NCBI RefSeq assembly: GCF_007565055.1
Contig: NC_044561.1
Span: forward strand, 28,909,483 to 28,973,482
Direction: 5' to 3'
From: Rhinopithecus roxellana
Lineage: Eukaryota; Chordata; Mammalia; Primates; Cercopithecidae
DNA: 64,000 nucleotides
Part shown: positions 46,940 to 58,170 of the stretch, one piece after another
Position numbering within the stretch: position 1 is the stretch's first letter
Layout of the letters: every line of letters begins with the position of its first letter
Program-made: the position numbers and the translations under genes
The notes under the pieces: model-generated
Database searches by the model: none
Told to the model about the DNA's origin: nothing
The model's input: the letters and a program-made list of their open reading frames with translations, nothing else

Positions 46940-47335
46940 AGCTCTCTGTATCTGTGATACTTATGGGTGCCCCCAAGCTAGGAGCATGCTATATGAATTT
47001 TTCTTTTTTCTTTTTTTTTGGTAGATTTCAATCTCATGAATGTGCATCCTCTAACACTATTCCTTTTCAAAGTCACCATGGTTATTTGAGGCATATGTAA
47101 ATTATTTAAATCTTAGGATTATCTTTTGCATTTCTGCACAGATGGCTGTTACCAGTTTCATAGCAGTTGTTGTGAGTCTGTAGATCATGTGTGTAGTATT
47201 GTGTCAGGTTTAGTCTTCCTATCCATGAATACAGGATTCCTCTCAACTGCTTTGCCCCTTCTTTACTTTCTAGAATCTTTATGTTGACAGCTCATAAGGT
47301 AGATTTAACATGACTAATAAAAATTTGTGATTTTT
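46940..47335 (-). mobile_element. Old L1 fragment, modules E/F
   Basis: Same L1 segment again (gctctctgtatctgtgatac to cttcctatccatgaat). Here it directly abuts a short T run where modules D and F have an Alu. Confidence 0.75.
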
Positions 47336-47337
47336 TA

Positions 47338-47623
47338 ATATTTTTTGGGCGGAGTCTTGCTCTGTCATTAGACAGGGTGCAGTAACATGATCTCCACTCA
47401 CTGCAACCTCTGCCTTGTAGGTTCAACTGATTCTCCTGCCTTAGCCTCCCTAGTAGCTGGGACTACAGGCGTGTGCCATCACCCCCAGCTAGTTTTTTTA
47501 TTTTTAGTAGAGACATGGATTTACCATGTTGGCTAGAATGATCTCCATCTCTTGACCCCGTGATCTGCCTACCTCGGCCTCCCAAAGTGCTGGAATAACA
47601 GGCATGAGCCACCGCACCCGGCC
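47338..47623 (-). mobile_element. Old Alu
   Basis: Diverged minus-strand Alu at the L1 edge, at the same place as the 15490-type insertion. Confidence 0.9.
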
Positions 47624-48577
47624 AAATTTGTGATTTTTTTATACCACTATTTTGTATATCTCAATGAAGTGGCATCAAATAAAATTTTTTTTTTTTGTAA
47701 GCTAGTTAACCAAAAAAATCACCCCTGTCCGCATGGGCATTTTTTCCTGAATTTGTCCATTTCTATTGGTATACATTTCCTCATTTCAGTAAACAGTGTA
47801 TATTTGAACCTGGACACTTATCCTCATGGCAGAAAGTGTTCAGAGTCATGTCTCTCAGCTTCATTGGTGTAGGTAGAGCAGGCTCTATGAGCTTGGCCTG
47901 TTTGAATGACACCTGATCTTTAGGGACTCTCCTCAGGGAGAGTGACACAGGAGCTGCTGAAGCCCCTGATTACAGGAGCCCAATAGGTTTTGTGCACACA
48001 CCCTGGTTCCAGAAAAAGACTTGCAAAGAGGAAATGATGACTAGTTTTAATTGTAGCACATTAATATTTAATTTTTTAAACAATTTCTATGAAAAAGAGT
48101 GTGTGCTTAATAGAATAGAGTAATTTGGGTAAAACTGAGTCCATTTCATTAATAGGCTTTTAATCAAGTAACAATTTTTTTAAACAGATGCTAAATGTAG
48201 TACCAGCGTAATTGGATCCTAGTGTACTGACAGTGTCTTGAATATGTTAAGAAAATGCTGTTCATTTCGAAGAGTTTCAAAACATTTGAGAGGGAGGAAG
48301 GCACTCTTCCATTGACCCTCAGTGTGCATTTTAGTTTCATTTTGGGTTGACTCTTCTCTGTTGCTGTCTGATGCCTCTAGAGTGTAAGGCAAAGATCTCC
48401 ATGTCTCATGTCTTTCCTGCTCCCCTTCTCTGCCCTGTACCACTCAGGGGAATAGCCCAGCATCAACTCAGTCCATGCTTGTTAATCAACCTCCATACAC
48501 CACATCCAGCAAAGCTCCCTGAGTGACTCACAGTCACCAACCACCAGTGAACTGATCTTTCCTCTGTGTCCTTCCAG

Positions 48578-48672
48578 CTTGGCCTGGGGACTACCTGTAT
48601 GCAAGATACGCACTAGGAGATGCGTATGAAGATGAAGATGATGATGCTGCTGATTGTGATGATGATGTCCAT
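48578..48672 (+). CDS. DRICH1: Acidic exon, module F
   Basis: 95 nt between ccttccag and gtaagatc, phase 1 to 0. It reads (A)WPGDYLYARYALGDAYEDED and then Asp-Asp-Ala-Ala-Asp-Cys-Asp-Asp-Asp-Val-His. It is the most 3' acidic exon found. It lies 3.4 kb after module E, closer than the 5.7-6.4 kb spacing elsewhere. Confidence 0.55.
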
Positions 48673-49143
48673 GTAAGATCCCCTTTTTTGGTCTCCTGTA
48701 GCAATGTTGCTTTCCTGATTCCTTCACTTCTCAATTAATTTTGATATGAAAATCTGGCAATGTGCATTATGTACACTGTACCCTGTTCTCTTTGTGGAGC
48801 TGGAATTCAGTAGGAGTGTCTTCCCACCTTGTATGTGGTACACTAGAGTGCTTTTCAGTGACAGCCTCCATTATCAACTGGAATGCTGAGGCATTTTCCA
48901 CAGCACCAGTTTTCCTCCTTGGATTAAGCATGTGCATTTGCATATAAAATTAAAGGTAAATTCTGTGAATAAGGGTATTATTTTTCTATAGCTATCCTCT
49001 GTGCTAGTCTTTGGGGATTTTGATCTATGGCTCAATCACTGTACCACCTTCTGGGTTTTTCTTGTTGTCCAGAGAATAACAGATCTGTGTGAAGTGCACA
49101 GCACAATCTGATTCTCATAATGTTTTCTTTTATATAATTGCAG

Positions 49144-49165
49144 GGAACAGCTTGGAGAGAAAACG
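49144..49165 (+). CDS. DRICH1: 22-nt microexon, module F
   Basis: Encodes GTAWREN plus one base after tatataattgcag, with donor gtatat. Phase 0 to 1. Last microexon in the series. Confidence 0.5.
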
Positions 49166-49467
49166 GTATATACCATGAAATAACTCACTTCCTGAGGGAA
49201 AAACTTGCTAGCGTCAGTGTATAGGAACTTGATTCTGGGTTCCTACTGGGAAACGGGATTGGGGTTCTCGTGAAAGTGATTTTGCTGGTATAGAACTCTG
49301 GCCCGAGAAGGTGTAGGAAGGTTTTTCCACCCAGAAGAAAGATTAGGGGATCATGTATGAAGCAGCGTGGGGTGGGAGAATAGCCCATCCTTCAGCTTCA
49401 GCTAAAGTAGGAGGAGTGGGCGAGTCACTCTCTCTAATGACTTATTCTGGTGTTTTTCTTTCTAAAG

Positions 49468-49509
49468 ACTAGACGCTGGAGAGTATTAGTGACGAGGAGA
49501 CTCATCCAG
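49468..49509 (+). CDS. DRICH1: 42-nt exon, module F, with in-frame TAG at 49470
   Basis: After tttctttctaaag the phase-1 frame reads Asp then TAG; D2 has TTA and E has TTG at this codon. The donor is CAGttaggg, lost as in E. Either the protein ends here one residue after the microexon (GTAWREN-D-stop), or the exon is dead. Confidence 0.35.
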
Positions 49510-49663
49510 TTAGGGAGCTGTGTGCCAGGAAAAACCCAATGGGAAAAGGTTCCCAGGAGCCTCCAGGTTATCCCTGCTGATTGGGAGGAGGGGCTGAAGG
49601 GGGGTGGGTATGAAATCAGAAAGAAAATGGAAATACGTGTGAGGTCTGGCTTGTTGTTTTCAG

Positions 49664-49791
49664 AGTTTCTTGGTATCATGGTAAGAACTGTCTCTATGGG
49701 CTATGGGGGTGCCGCTTTCATGAGAGATTCTCTTTGCAGTCCACCTGCTCTTTTCTGCCTGTGGAACATCAGAACCTTTGGTTTGGATTAG
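49664..49791 (+). CDS. Alternative 3'-terminal reading frame, module F
   Basis: Acceptor gttttcag, phase 1. Reads EFLGIMVRTVSMGYGGAAFM and stays open to TAG at 49789-49791, ending RTFGLD. It would join in phase 1 to the microexon at 49144, skipping the stop-bearing 42-nt exon. The frame is conserved with module E, but no polyadenylation signal close by was identified. Confidence 0.3.
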
Positions 49792-50309
49792 TCAGCACTC
49801 CTTGGGATTGTGCACAAGGGGTGTAGGCTTAAGCACTGGGTGTCATCTGTGATGAAGGGAATCTGGGGGACACAGCTCTCTCACAGGCATATCCTGGAAC
49901 CTAGAGAAACAGTTCTTCTGCTGTGTGCCAAGGGGAAATCGAGAATCACCCTCTGAACTTTTAGGACTTGTTAGTGCACGTTCATGTTTCTGTCCTCACT
50001 GTGCACTCCTGTTTTAAAAGGATCTCCTGGGGTGGATGGGGGGGTGAATATTCACGCTGGGCTCACTGATAAAACTCCAGTCTGCTTTGAAGGGAGGAGG
50101 AATGTTTGACCTTGAGCACATTTCCAGCCTCCATTTCCCAACCCAATCACAGATTCTGAGATGAGGTTTCTTTCTCCCCAGTTCTCTAATTTTTGGGGAA
50201 GCCAAGAGTTCCTTCCCACAAAAGACAGTATCACACTATTTCCTGTCTTCAAAAATTTGGCTTTGGTTTTGGCTTTTGAGATGATATTCATCACTAAAGT
50301 TCTAGACCT

Positions 50310-50602
50310 TTTTTTTTTTGAGCCGGAGTCTTGCTCTGTCGCCCAGGCTGGAGTGCAGTGGTGCGATCTCAGCTCACTGGAAGCTCCGCCTCCCAGGATC
50401 ACACCATTCTCCTGCCTCAGCCTCCCGAGCAGTTGGGACTACAGGCATCCACTAACATGCCTGGCCAATTTTTTATATTTTTGATAGAGACAGGGTTTCA
50501 CCATGTTGGCCAGGCTGGTCATGAACTCCTGACCTCAGGCAATCTGCCTGCCTCGGCCTCCCAAAGTGATCAGATTATAGGCATGAGCCACCGTGCCTGG
50601 CC
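50310..50602 (-). mobile_element. Alu at the end of module F
   Basis: Homology to the upstream modules stops at or just after this element. Confidence 0.92.
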
Positions 50603-51160
50603 AGAGTTATTTTTAATATAATTGTGGCTGTCTCAAGTAATGTTGCTTTGAGTATTTTTTCAGTGGTTTTGGAATAACACAAGCACTCACTTCTGCCGAG
50701 TACACTGTTAGAAGGGGGTATAGCTTTCATTGTCATAGATAATGCAAAACTTTTTCCAAAATGATGACACCAATTCATGCTCCTTTCACAGCATACGTGA
50801 GTAGCCATTTCTCCAAATCCTCGTCGACTCTTTGTTTTATCTCTTTCTAAAAACCATCACTTTGTTTAGTCTTTCATTTGTATAACATATTGCTTAAAAT
50901 GTTTACCAAAAAGAAATGTTGTTTGACTCTAATGATGCAGCGCAGTAGGTTTGTTTACACCGCCTCACCACAGACACGTAAGTAATGCATTGCTCCAACA
51001 TTCTAACAGCTACGACTTTACTAGGCAAAAGGAAATTTTCAGCTTTGTTATAATCTTACGGGACCACTGTCATACATGTGGTATGTCATTGACCAAAATG
51101 TCATTCTGCCACATATGGCTGTAGTTAATAAGCAGGTGCTTAAGTTATAAGAATGCAAAT
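50603..51160 (-). mobile_element. Possible old L1 remnant
   Basis: AT-rich. Segments such as gtatagctttcattgtcat and caaaatgatgacaccaattc resemble an antisense old L1 3' region. The remainder is unrecognised. Confidence 0.35.
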
Positions 51161-51164
51161 AATA

Positions 51165-51400
51165 ACAGATATAAATTGAGTACCAGATATTATATGGACA
51201 CTTCTCTGTCTTGCCTCCTTGAAGTGTCACAATCACTTTGAGACAGAATTAGTTTTGTTATAGTCATTATACAGATGAGGAATGTGAGTCTCAGCTAAGT
51301 AAATTACTCATGAGACACACCATGAGTTGGATCTCTTTAACACCAAAGGCTAGTCTATGAACTAACATGCTACACTGCCTGTAGTGGCAAAGTAGACTTA
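51165..51400 (-). mobile_element. MIR
   Basis: Contains cattatacagatgaggaatg and tctcagctaagtaaatt, a diverged MIR core read antisense. Confidence 0.6.
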
Positions 51401-53119
51401 CCATAAAATGAAATGTGCTTCCACAGCTGGGCATGTGAGCTTAGTAAGCGCTGGTGTTACCCATTGCTCCATGGCTCAGAAATTGGTCTTGCTTAAACTC
51501 GGATGGAGAGGCTCTTGGTTCAGGGACTGAAAAGTTACAGGTTATATGAGTGCAATTGAAGGATTATGCTTCCGTAGAGCATGTGGTTGTTCTCATGGAA
51601 TGAGAACAGAGAGAATCAAAGAGAATCACCCAGAGCAATTCTCTGTCTCAAAAAAAAACATTGCCCATCTAATAGGTTAAAAATTAGATACAGTCAACCA
51701 CACTGGTCTAAAATGTGCTTTTAGACAGTGATGGGAAAGAAGAAAAAAAATTAAAATAGTTGATGTGCTCTATATGGGAGTCTGAGATAAACTGCTGTTA
51801 AATAGAATTTTATATGAAGTTCTTTAGGCAATAAGTAAAAATGGAAGGGAAACCTGATGGCAGAGAGCAGCCAGGACCACAGTTGCCTGTGGATGCAGAG
51901 ACTGTGGTGGAGCCTGGAATGCACCAAAGACCACGAGTCCCTGTGGGCAGTCAGTTCAGTGACAGCACTGCTCATTTTCTGATCGGAAGGCACCCCAGTA
52001 GCACATGGAGAGAACAGGGAGGCCTAAGATGAGTCCGGGCCATGGAAGGTCTCCAATGAGGGGATCTTGGAAGATGTGAAAAGCATCCTGGAGGGGGAGG
52101 TAGCCCTGCAGCTTAGCGGTCCAGTTTCCCTCACTGATCTGACTTGGTATGGCATAGAGGGGCTCACACAGCAGCCCCCAGTGTCCTCCCACTTCCCTAA
52201 AGGCTTAAACACACCATGACGTGGATCAGTTTCTTAAAGAGCACAAGAGCACATTACTGAACAACCGGAATTGCAGAGAAGTGGCCTCGTTTCCTGAAAG
52301 TGTTTCAGGGAGGGGGAGGTGGTGAGGCTCCACTGGGGAAATGCTCATGACCGAAGAAAGATGAAGTCTAAGGATTGGCGGTTGGGCTCAGCCACATGGA
52401 GACCACGTGGTACCCTACAAGAGCAATCTGGTGGTGTGGTACTGGGGAGGGGAGAGGGCCAGGACCACAGAGCCTGTGCAGGGATTCAGTACCAGAGGGC
52501 TCCTCAGAACAGGCACAGGAGATGGTCTATAAGGACTTGTCCCACTCCAGTGAGGGCATGAGCGGCAGAGAGGGAGGAAAGCAGCCCCACGTAGGAGGAT
52601 ACCTAGCGTGGGGAAGCAGGTCTCAGAAGAGCTAGGTTTCAGTCTAAGAAAGGAAAGAATGTTCCAGGGAGAGGGCGAGGCCCTGGGGCCTCCAGAGGGC
52701 TTGGAAAAAAGGTTTCAGCAGACGGGATCAGAAAAGGAGTATTCAGGGCCTTGAGGGGGAGGTGAGCTGAGCTTCTTGTAGACCCTGATGCAAACAGGGA
52801 TGAAGGACATGATATTAGTCCTGATTCTGAGGCAGAGAGTGGTGAGGAGGCTGTGAGTTTGGGAAAGTGAAGGAAGGGCCTGGCTGGGAGAAGGTGGTGC
52901 TCTGGGCCCTCTACAGTCCTTCCAGGGAAGGTCAGAGCCCAGAGAGGCCCAGGGCTCCCTCCTGACACCTGCACAAACAGATGTGCCTCTGGTCAGGGGG
53001 TGCTCTATAGACTGCTGTGGGGGTGAGGGAGCAGCTTCTCCTGGGCATAGGACCCCAGGAACCTGCAGGATGCAGGACTCCAGGCCCCCTCAGATGCCTG
53101 CTGGTGTGTCTCCTCTGAG
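51401..53119. other. No gene recognised
   Basis: Unique-looking sequence, AT-rich to 51.8 kb and GC-richer beyond. Frames at 51841 and 52319 are short and lack recognisable domains or paired splice sites. Confidence 0.5.
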
Positions 53120-53340
53120 GGACTGTAAATTAGCTTCTTGGGTACCCACAATGTACAAAGCACTTGTTTTCAGTATGATGTACCTGGCACTGCCAAAATC
53201 ATACCCATTTATGATAGGCACAACTACTATCCCCACTGTAGAGCTAGGAAAACTGAGGCACTGAGCAGTTAATCAACTTGCCCCAGGCTCCATAGATAAA
53301 CAGTCGGTGTAGAGCTGGGGTCTCAACACAGCAGGCTTCC
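53120..53340 (-). mobile_element. MIR
   Basis: Contains tatccccactgtagagctag, gaaaactgaggcactgagca and cttgccccaggctc. Clear antisense MIR. Confidence 0.8.
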
Positions 53341-54600
53341 TCCATAGTGTGGGCTTATAGCCACTGGCTGTCCCACTGCCCTTGTCCAGCCTTGGCTGTC
53401 TGGGGTGGCAGTTTGTGCCTTTGGGCTACAGTTGAACTACCAGTTGCCTCTTCCAAGTTGGCTCCCATACCTCTCCCAGCAGCAGCTTCTTAAATCCCAG
53501 AAGCTGAAATGGTGTGGTAAATGGGCCTTGGAGTATGGAGGCAAGAGTGTGGTGCTCAGGACTTCTAGGACCCAACACAGGCTGTGTTCCTGGCCCTCCC
53601 CTTGTAACAGAGGCACCTCTGTCCCTGGCTAATGAGTTCCCGCATCTCTAATTTCTCCTCAGCCTGGACTGTAGAGGTGGGAGCCCAGGAGATGCTGGTG
53701 TGGAGGCTGCTTAGTGGGATGACGTCACAGTGCACAAAGCTGGGAGCCTGCACTCACTGAAAAGGGGTTGTCTCTTCTTCATCCAGGGTGAAGCCCTTCT
53801 AGGAGCTGACCAGGGTGCTGACTCAAAGGGAAGGCCAGCACGTGCTGCAGGAACATCTGAGGGAGACTCAAGCTCTGCGGTCAGGCATTTTGCTTGGCTT
53901 GGCGTAAAGAAGTGATGGAGACTTTCCTGTGATTCCTAGGCTCCCCTCCTGGACAGCACCAGGAATGGGCCTTCGAGGTGGCTGGGCTTCAGGCCAGCCT
54001 GGCGGCGTGCTTGGGTGACTTGGGAGAAGGTAGCTGTTTGCTGGGAAGATCTTAAGGAGGAAACCAGAACCTCTCTCTGTCCCAAGCTCTCATCCCTGGG
54101 GGAGCCTGTTAGGACAGAGTTCATCCTCAGTCAAAAGAAAGTGCATCTGGTTTCACATTTTACCTTCCTTCCTGCCACCCAGAATGGGAGCAGGCAAACC
54201 TGCCTGAGGAGAGCCACACCCAGCCACACCCCATGGGTCAATCACTGGAGCTTCTGAAACCTGGGTGGTGCCTGGTACAGCTGGGTTCCTTCCTTCCCCC
54301 AGCCCAAGTTCCTGCCCCCAGCTTTGTCCCTGGAGGTCTCAATCCTACTCTCTACATTCTGAGGGGAACTCTTGGCCCCAGCAGAGAGCAAAACTCCAAG
54401 TGCACCTCCCATACACCCCCCAGCGCTGGGTTCGGCCTGTACCATCCGGGACCTGGTGCTTCTGGGCCTGGAATTTTGCCTTTGGCAAGAGAGTGAGAAG
54501 AGACGTGACTGCTCCAGGAACGGAAAGTGCCATTCCGACTTGAAATAAAGAGACTGAGCGCATTGATTCAGGTGCAGAGGTGGCTGATCAGATCTGACTC
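53341..54600. other. No gene recognised; flank of the RSPH14 fragment
   Basis: Moderately GC-rich with no domain-bearing frame. The part from about 54540 would be 3' UTR of the RSPH14 fragment. Confidence 0.5.
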
Positions 54601-54607
54601 GAGGGGC

Positions 54608-54894
54608 TCAGGGTTTCCACTCAATGCCATCGATGGTGATGTGGGTCGCCTGCCGTAAGGCCTCACCCTCGTAAGCCTTGCTGTCAGAGTCCTCCAGGAC
54701 ACAGAAGGTGTGCATTGGGCCTGCAGGACCTTCCAGCCCTCGGGGGCCTCTGGCAGCGAGGTGAAGGTCTTGGTGGCCTTCAGGCACACCCTGCCCATGG
54801 GTGAGTGTAGCGCCTTCAGGAGCAGGCCGATGGCTTGTGTGTCCAGGGACACATACTTCTCGGCAGGCCACCAACACAGGGCATTCCTAACAGG
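54608..54894 (-). pseudogene. RSPH14: RSPH14 (RTDR1) last-exon fragment
   Basis: On the minus strand an acceptor-like ccctttcag precedes a frame containing KYVSLDTQAIGLLLKALHSP, then LKATKTFTSLPEAPEGWKVL. After a frameshift it continues with YEGEALRQATHITIDGIEWK-P and a stop. From memory, human RSPH14 (radial spoke head 14 homolog, armadillo repeats, ciliary) ends with KYAALDAQAIGLLLELLHSP, APEGRKALQ and VIEFKP, so this matches its C terminus. The frame breaks near GCCCAATGCACACC and many conserved residues are replaced. No other RSPH14 exon is seen. It is a duplicated remnant rather than a working gene. Confidence 0.7.
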
Positions 54895-54930
54895 CTGAAA
54901 GGGTCTCTTCTCACCCCCTCGCACCCTAGC

Positions 54931-54934
<4 letters not shown>

Positions 54935-54978
<44 letters not shown>

Positions 54979-55260
54979 AGACGGAGTCTGGCTCTGTCGC
55001 CCAGGCTGGAGTGCAGTGGCCGGACCTCAGCTCACTGCAAGCTCCGCCTCCCGGGTTTACGCCATTCTCCTGCCTCAGCCTCCCGAGTAGCTGGGACTAC
55101 AAGCGCCCACCACCTCGCCCGGCTAGTTTTTTATATTTTTTTAGTAGAGACGGGGTTTCACCGGGTTAGCCAGGATGGTCTCGATCTCCTGACCTTGTGA
55201 TCCGCCCGTCTCGGCCTCCCAAAGTGCTGGGATTACAGGCTTGAGCCACCGCGCCCGGCC
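54935..55260 (-). mobile_element. AluYRa-like, probably young
   Basis: About 40 uninterrupted T and an almost consensus body. Direct repeat CTAGCCCTCTTTT at 54926-54938 and 55263-55275. Confidence 0.95.
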
Positions 55261-55889
55261 TTCTAGCCCTCTTTTGACCCTTGTGCCTGCAGTCTCAGGG
55301 GAGGTGCCACCCCGTCCCCCTGCTGCAGGGATTCCCTGACGCATTCATGCAGCAAGACGCTGAGGCAAGAGCTGGGTTTCCCACCTCAGCACTCTTTTGA
55401 GCCAGGTAATTCTCAACTTGGGGCCCAAGTTCCCCTGCTGTGACCTTTGGGGATGACGCAGAAAATGACGGCAAGGATGGTGGTCACAGTGGACACAGGA
55501 GGATTGGGGGAGGCTGGGGAGGCAGCAGTTTCAGAGAGCAAGCTCTCTCCTGGAAAGCCACTCTCCTGATCACACAGAAAGGGACCTCTGTGCAAACCTA
55601 AGAATGATGGGGCTGGGACGGGGCCTGGGAACATGCATTTCCACAGACCACCCGGGGTCTGGTTCAGGGGCCACACTTGGAGAAATACCCGAGCCTCTAA
55701 TGAGACTCAGAAGAAAGAGAAGCCAGGACCTAGGGAAGGCAAGAGGCCCCCCCAGCAAGGGGACATGACCACAGCCACGGCAGGGACTCTGGGGGTCGGT
55801 GACCGGCCCATCCTCACAATGAGGGGCCCAGTGTGGGAACACCCCCCAACCACCACAAGCTCTGAGTCTTTGTGCTCCCCCAGTTTTGA
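55261..55889. other. No gene recognised
   Basis: GC-rich unique sequence. The open frames are short and unconvincing. Confidence 0.45.
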
Positions 55890-56045
55890 GGCCAGGATGT
55901 AGACTATGATTCTGTGTGACCTGGGGTGAGAGACAAGACACTGCGCCTCCGTTTCCTCACCTGTGAAGGCAGACATCGCCTCCCTGGAGGGTTGTCTAAA
56001 TGTGAGGTTTGGAGACAATGCCTGGCACACAGGAGGCTCTCAGTG
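55890..56045 (+). mobile_element. MIR
   Basis: tgtgtgacctggggtgag, gtttcctcacctgtgaa and atgcctggcacacaggagg give the MIR order on the + strand. Confidence 0.8.
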
Positions 56046-57121
56046 ACTGCTGGGTGTCAGGATCGTCATCAGTGCTTCTCCTGTTCTTGCCTTCCTCATG
56101 GGGAGGAGGTGCCAGACCCTCTCCTGCATGCTCCTGCAGGCAGAGGCCAGGATGAGCTCCTGGAGCTGCTCCTTTGCAGCTTCTACACCAGTGAGCAGAT
56201 CAGACCCTTGATGACACCGCGGGCCGCTGCACGACAGGAAAGGGCACTGAGGGTGGACTGGCCACACCCCCTCCCATGCTGGTTGGCCTCAGAGCTCAGG
56301 AAGGATTTTGCAGAGCAACTGGGTGGGTTTGAAAAGAGAACTTGCAAGTTCCCCGTCACCCCCCAAACCTGCCTGGCCAGGAGCCTGAGAAGCCAGCAGG
56401 AGGCTGTGGGTGAAGCCATGTCAGGGGCTGAGAGGGCAGATGCAGAGGACCCAGGAAGGGCCAGCCTTTGGTTGCTGGCATCTCAGGGGACATCTGCCAT
56501 AGCAGGGCACAGTGGCCTGAGAGGCAGCAGCCAGCCCTGGGAGGTCCGGCAGTTCACTGCTGCGGGGCCCAGGCACATGAGGGGACCCTCTGCTCTTCCC
56601 TACCACCGCCCCAGAGCAGGGGAGCCAATAAAGCCCCCCGTTCCCACACAAAATATTTCAAAGGAGTTGGAGACTCACGCCTGGTCAGACCAGCCCTTGA
56701 GAAGAGCTTGGGTTTGACTCTGAGATGGAAGACCTAGAGTGTAGGCCGGTGTCTCACACACCAAAAAGAGCTGTGCCCTAACTAAAGGCGACGGGGTCTT
56801 GAAGGGACCTGGGGCTCTGTGGGAAGCGGGGCTCCACATGGCACAGCTGGGGTACAGGTACTGGGAGACGTACAATGAGGCAAGGCTCCCCCATAAACAG
56901 GCCCCACTTGGCTCCTCCCAGCTGGAGCTGGAAGCCTGGGAAGGAAGTGGTCTCTCCCTGGAGGCTTCGAGAGCCTGTGGGGCAGGTAACGGGCGAGAGA
57001 TTTTACGGGACGTGGAGGCCTGTGGAGGAGACAAGCCAGAGGGGTGAGGAGGAACATCAGTCCCTAGAGGGGCCTGGGCAGACACTAGCTTTCACTAAAG
57101 TTACTTCTTTTTCCATCATGA
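56046..57121. other. No gene recognised (contains part of a 263-codon open frame)
   Basis: GC-rich. An open frame at 55926-56717 starts inside the MIR and shows no known domain, so it is treated as chance. Confidence 0.45.
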
Positions 57122-57428
57122 ACTTTTTTTTTTTTTTTTTTGGTGGGGTCTCACTCTTGTCACCCAGGCTGGAGTGTAGTGCCATGAACTCAGCTAACTG
57201 CAACCTCCACCTCCCAAGTTCAAGTGATTCTCCTACCTCAGCCTCCCAAGTAGCTGGGATTACCGGTGCACACCACAATGCCAAGCTAATTTTCTTATTT
57301 GTAGAGATGGCATTTCGCCATGTTGGCCAGGTTGATCTCGAACTCCTGACCTCAAGTGATCCACCTGCCTCGGCCTCCCAAAGTGCTGGGATTACAGGCA
57401 TGAGTGCATAATTAGCCTGTGCCTGGCC
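57122..57428 (-). mobile_element. Alu
   Basis: Diverged minus-strand copy. A short insertion (gcataattagcc) lies near its end. Confidence 0.93.
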
Positions 57429-58039
57429 TAATTTTTGTTTTTAAATGTCATATTAAAATATCATTTATCTTGATTCCAGGGATTTCTGGTCCCTCTTAAA
57501 TTTGGCACCAAGGCCAGCATCTCACTGACCTCTCCCCAGTCCTCTGGGTATGGCAGGAATGGAGGCAGGGGCCACAGAGGATGGCGGCTGCTGTCTCCAC
57601 AGGGCACCCAGGCTGCTCCTTTCTCCCTATCCCCCTCCCCCCCCACCGCGTATGTGCCGCCTCCATGCCCTTTCCCCCACTGGGCGGGGGCCACCTCCCC
57701 GAGCTCCAGGTGGTGGGCTCCAGCTGATGTTGTAGGGGCCTTCCTTGGGGTCCCTGGGTCACTGGACCTCAGCCAGGGTCACCTCCTAGGACTGATCCCT
57801 AGGAAACCCAAGCCCACACAGGGTGCAGGTGCCTCTGAGGGAAAGGCCCTGGGGAGGGCTTGTGGGGGGACACAGTGCAGCCCCTCCCCCTGTGTGACCC
57901 CAGTCCTTTCTCTGTGTGGGGGGAAGTCCCCAGATAAGGCACTGAGCATCTGGGTTCATTTACAACCTTCTGGGTCACAATGGCCTGTTCATCACTGGTG
58001 AACTTTATACCCCACATAATAATCATTTCAGGGGCGGCA
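57429..58039. other. No gene recognised
   Basis: GC-rich unique sequence without a supported exon. Confidence 0.45.
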
Positions 58040-58170
58040 CCTCCATCTCAGTGGTCTCATAGGCAGGTCCTGTTGTGATCCCCATTGTACAAATGGGGAT
58101 AGAGGCCAGAGAGGTGAGGCCACCCGCCCAAGTCACTCAGCTCATATCGCAGAGCTGGCAGAGTTCATGA
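58040..58170 (-). mobile_element. MIR
   Basis: gatccccattgtacaaatgg followed by a cagagaggtgagg core, antisense MIR. Confidence 0.75.

Larger units (their letters stand above)
3721..49791 (+). other. DRICH1: DRICH1-like aspartate-rich gene, expanded locus (composite of the exons listed)
   Basis: This entry joins the exons listed separately into one gene model. What is seen: a first coding exon ending in phase 1, then repeated pairs of an acidic exon (phase 1 in, phase 0 out) and a 22-nt exon (phase 0 in, phase 1 out). All have AG/GT borders, and the phases agree through alpha, beta, E and F copies. The acidic exons open with P-P-E-D-S-L, S-S-E-D-N-L or A-W-P-E-D and most end in Asp/Glu runs. 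The identity rests on recall of human DRICH1 as an Asp-rich protein with PPED/SSEDNL and ILPSxVQ segments, and on linkage to an RSPH14 fragment (both genes are at human 22q11). No molecular function is established for this family. The 3' end is not fixed. Transcription and the exons actually used cannot be judged from sequence alone. Confidence 0.65.

Noticed and set aside
49738..49791. Splice from the 17-nt exon at 49680 to ctctttgcag/TCCACC
   Set aside because: The implied intron would be about 58 bp, below the usual lower limit for human introns. Read-through of the same region is the simpler model.
51841..52032. ATG-initiated frame MEGKPDGREQPGPQLP
   Set aside because: Only 63 codons, no domain, and no flanking exon that would extend it.
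55926..56717. 263-codon open frame, the longest outside repeats
   Set aside because: It starts inside a MIR in GC-rich DNA and has no recognisable domain or splice support. A protein-level search with a conserved hit in primates would reverse this.
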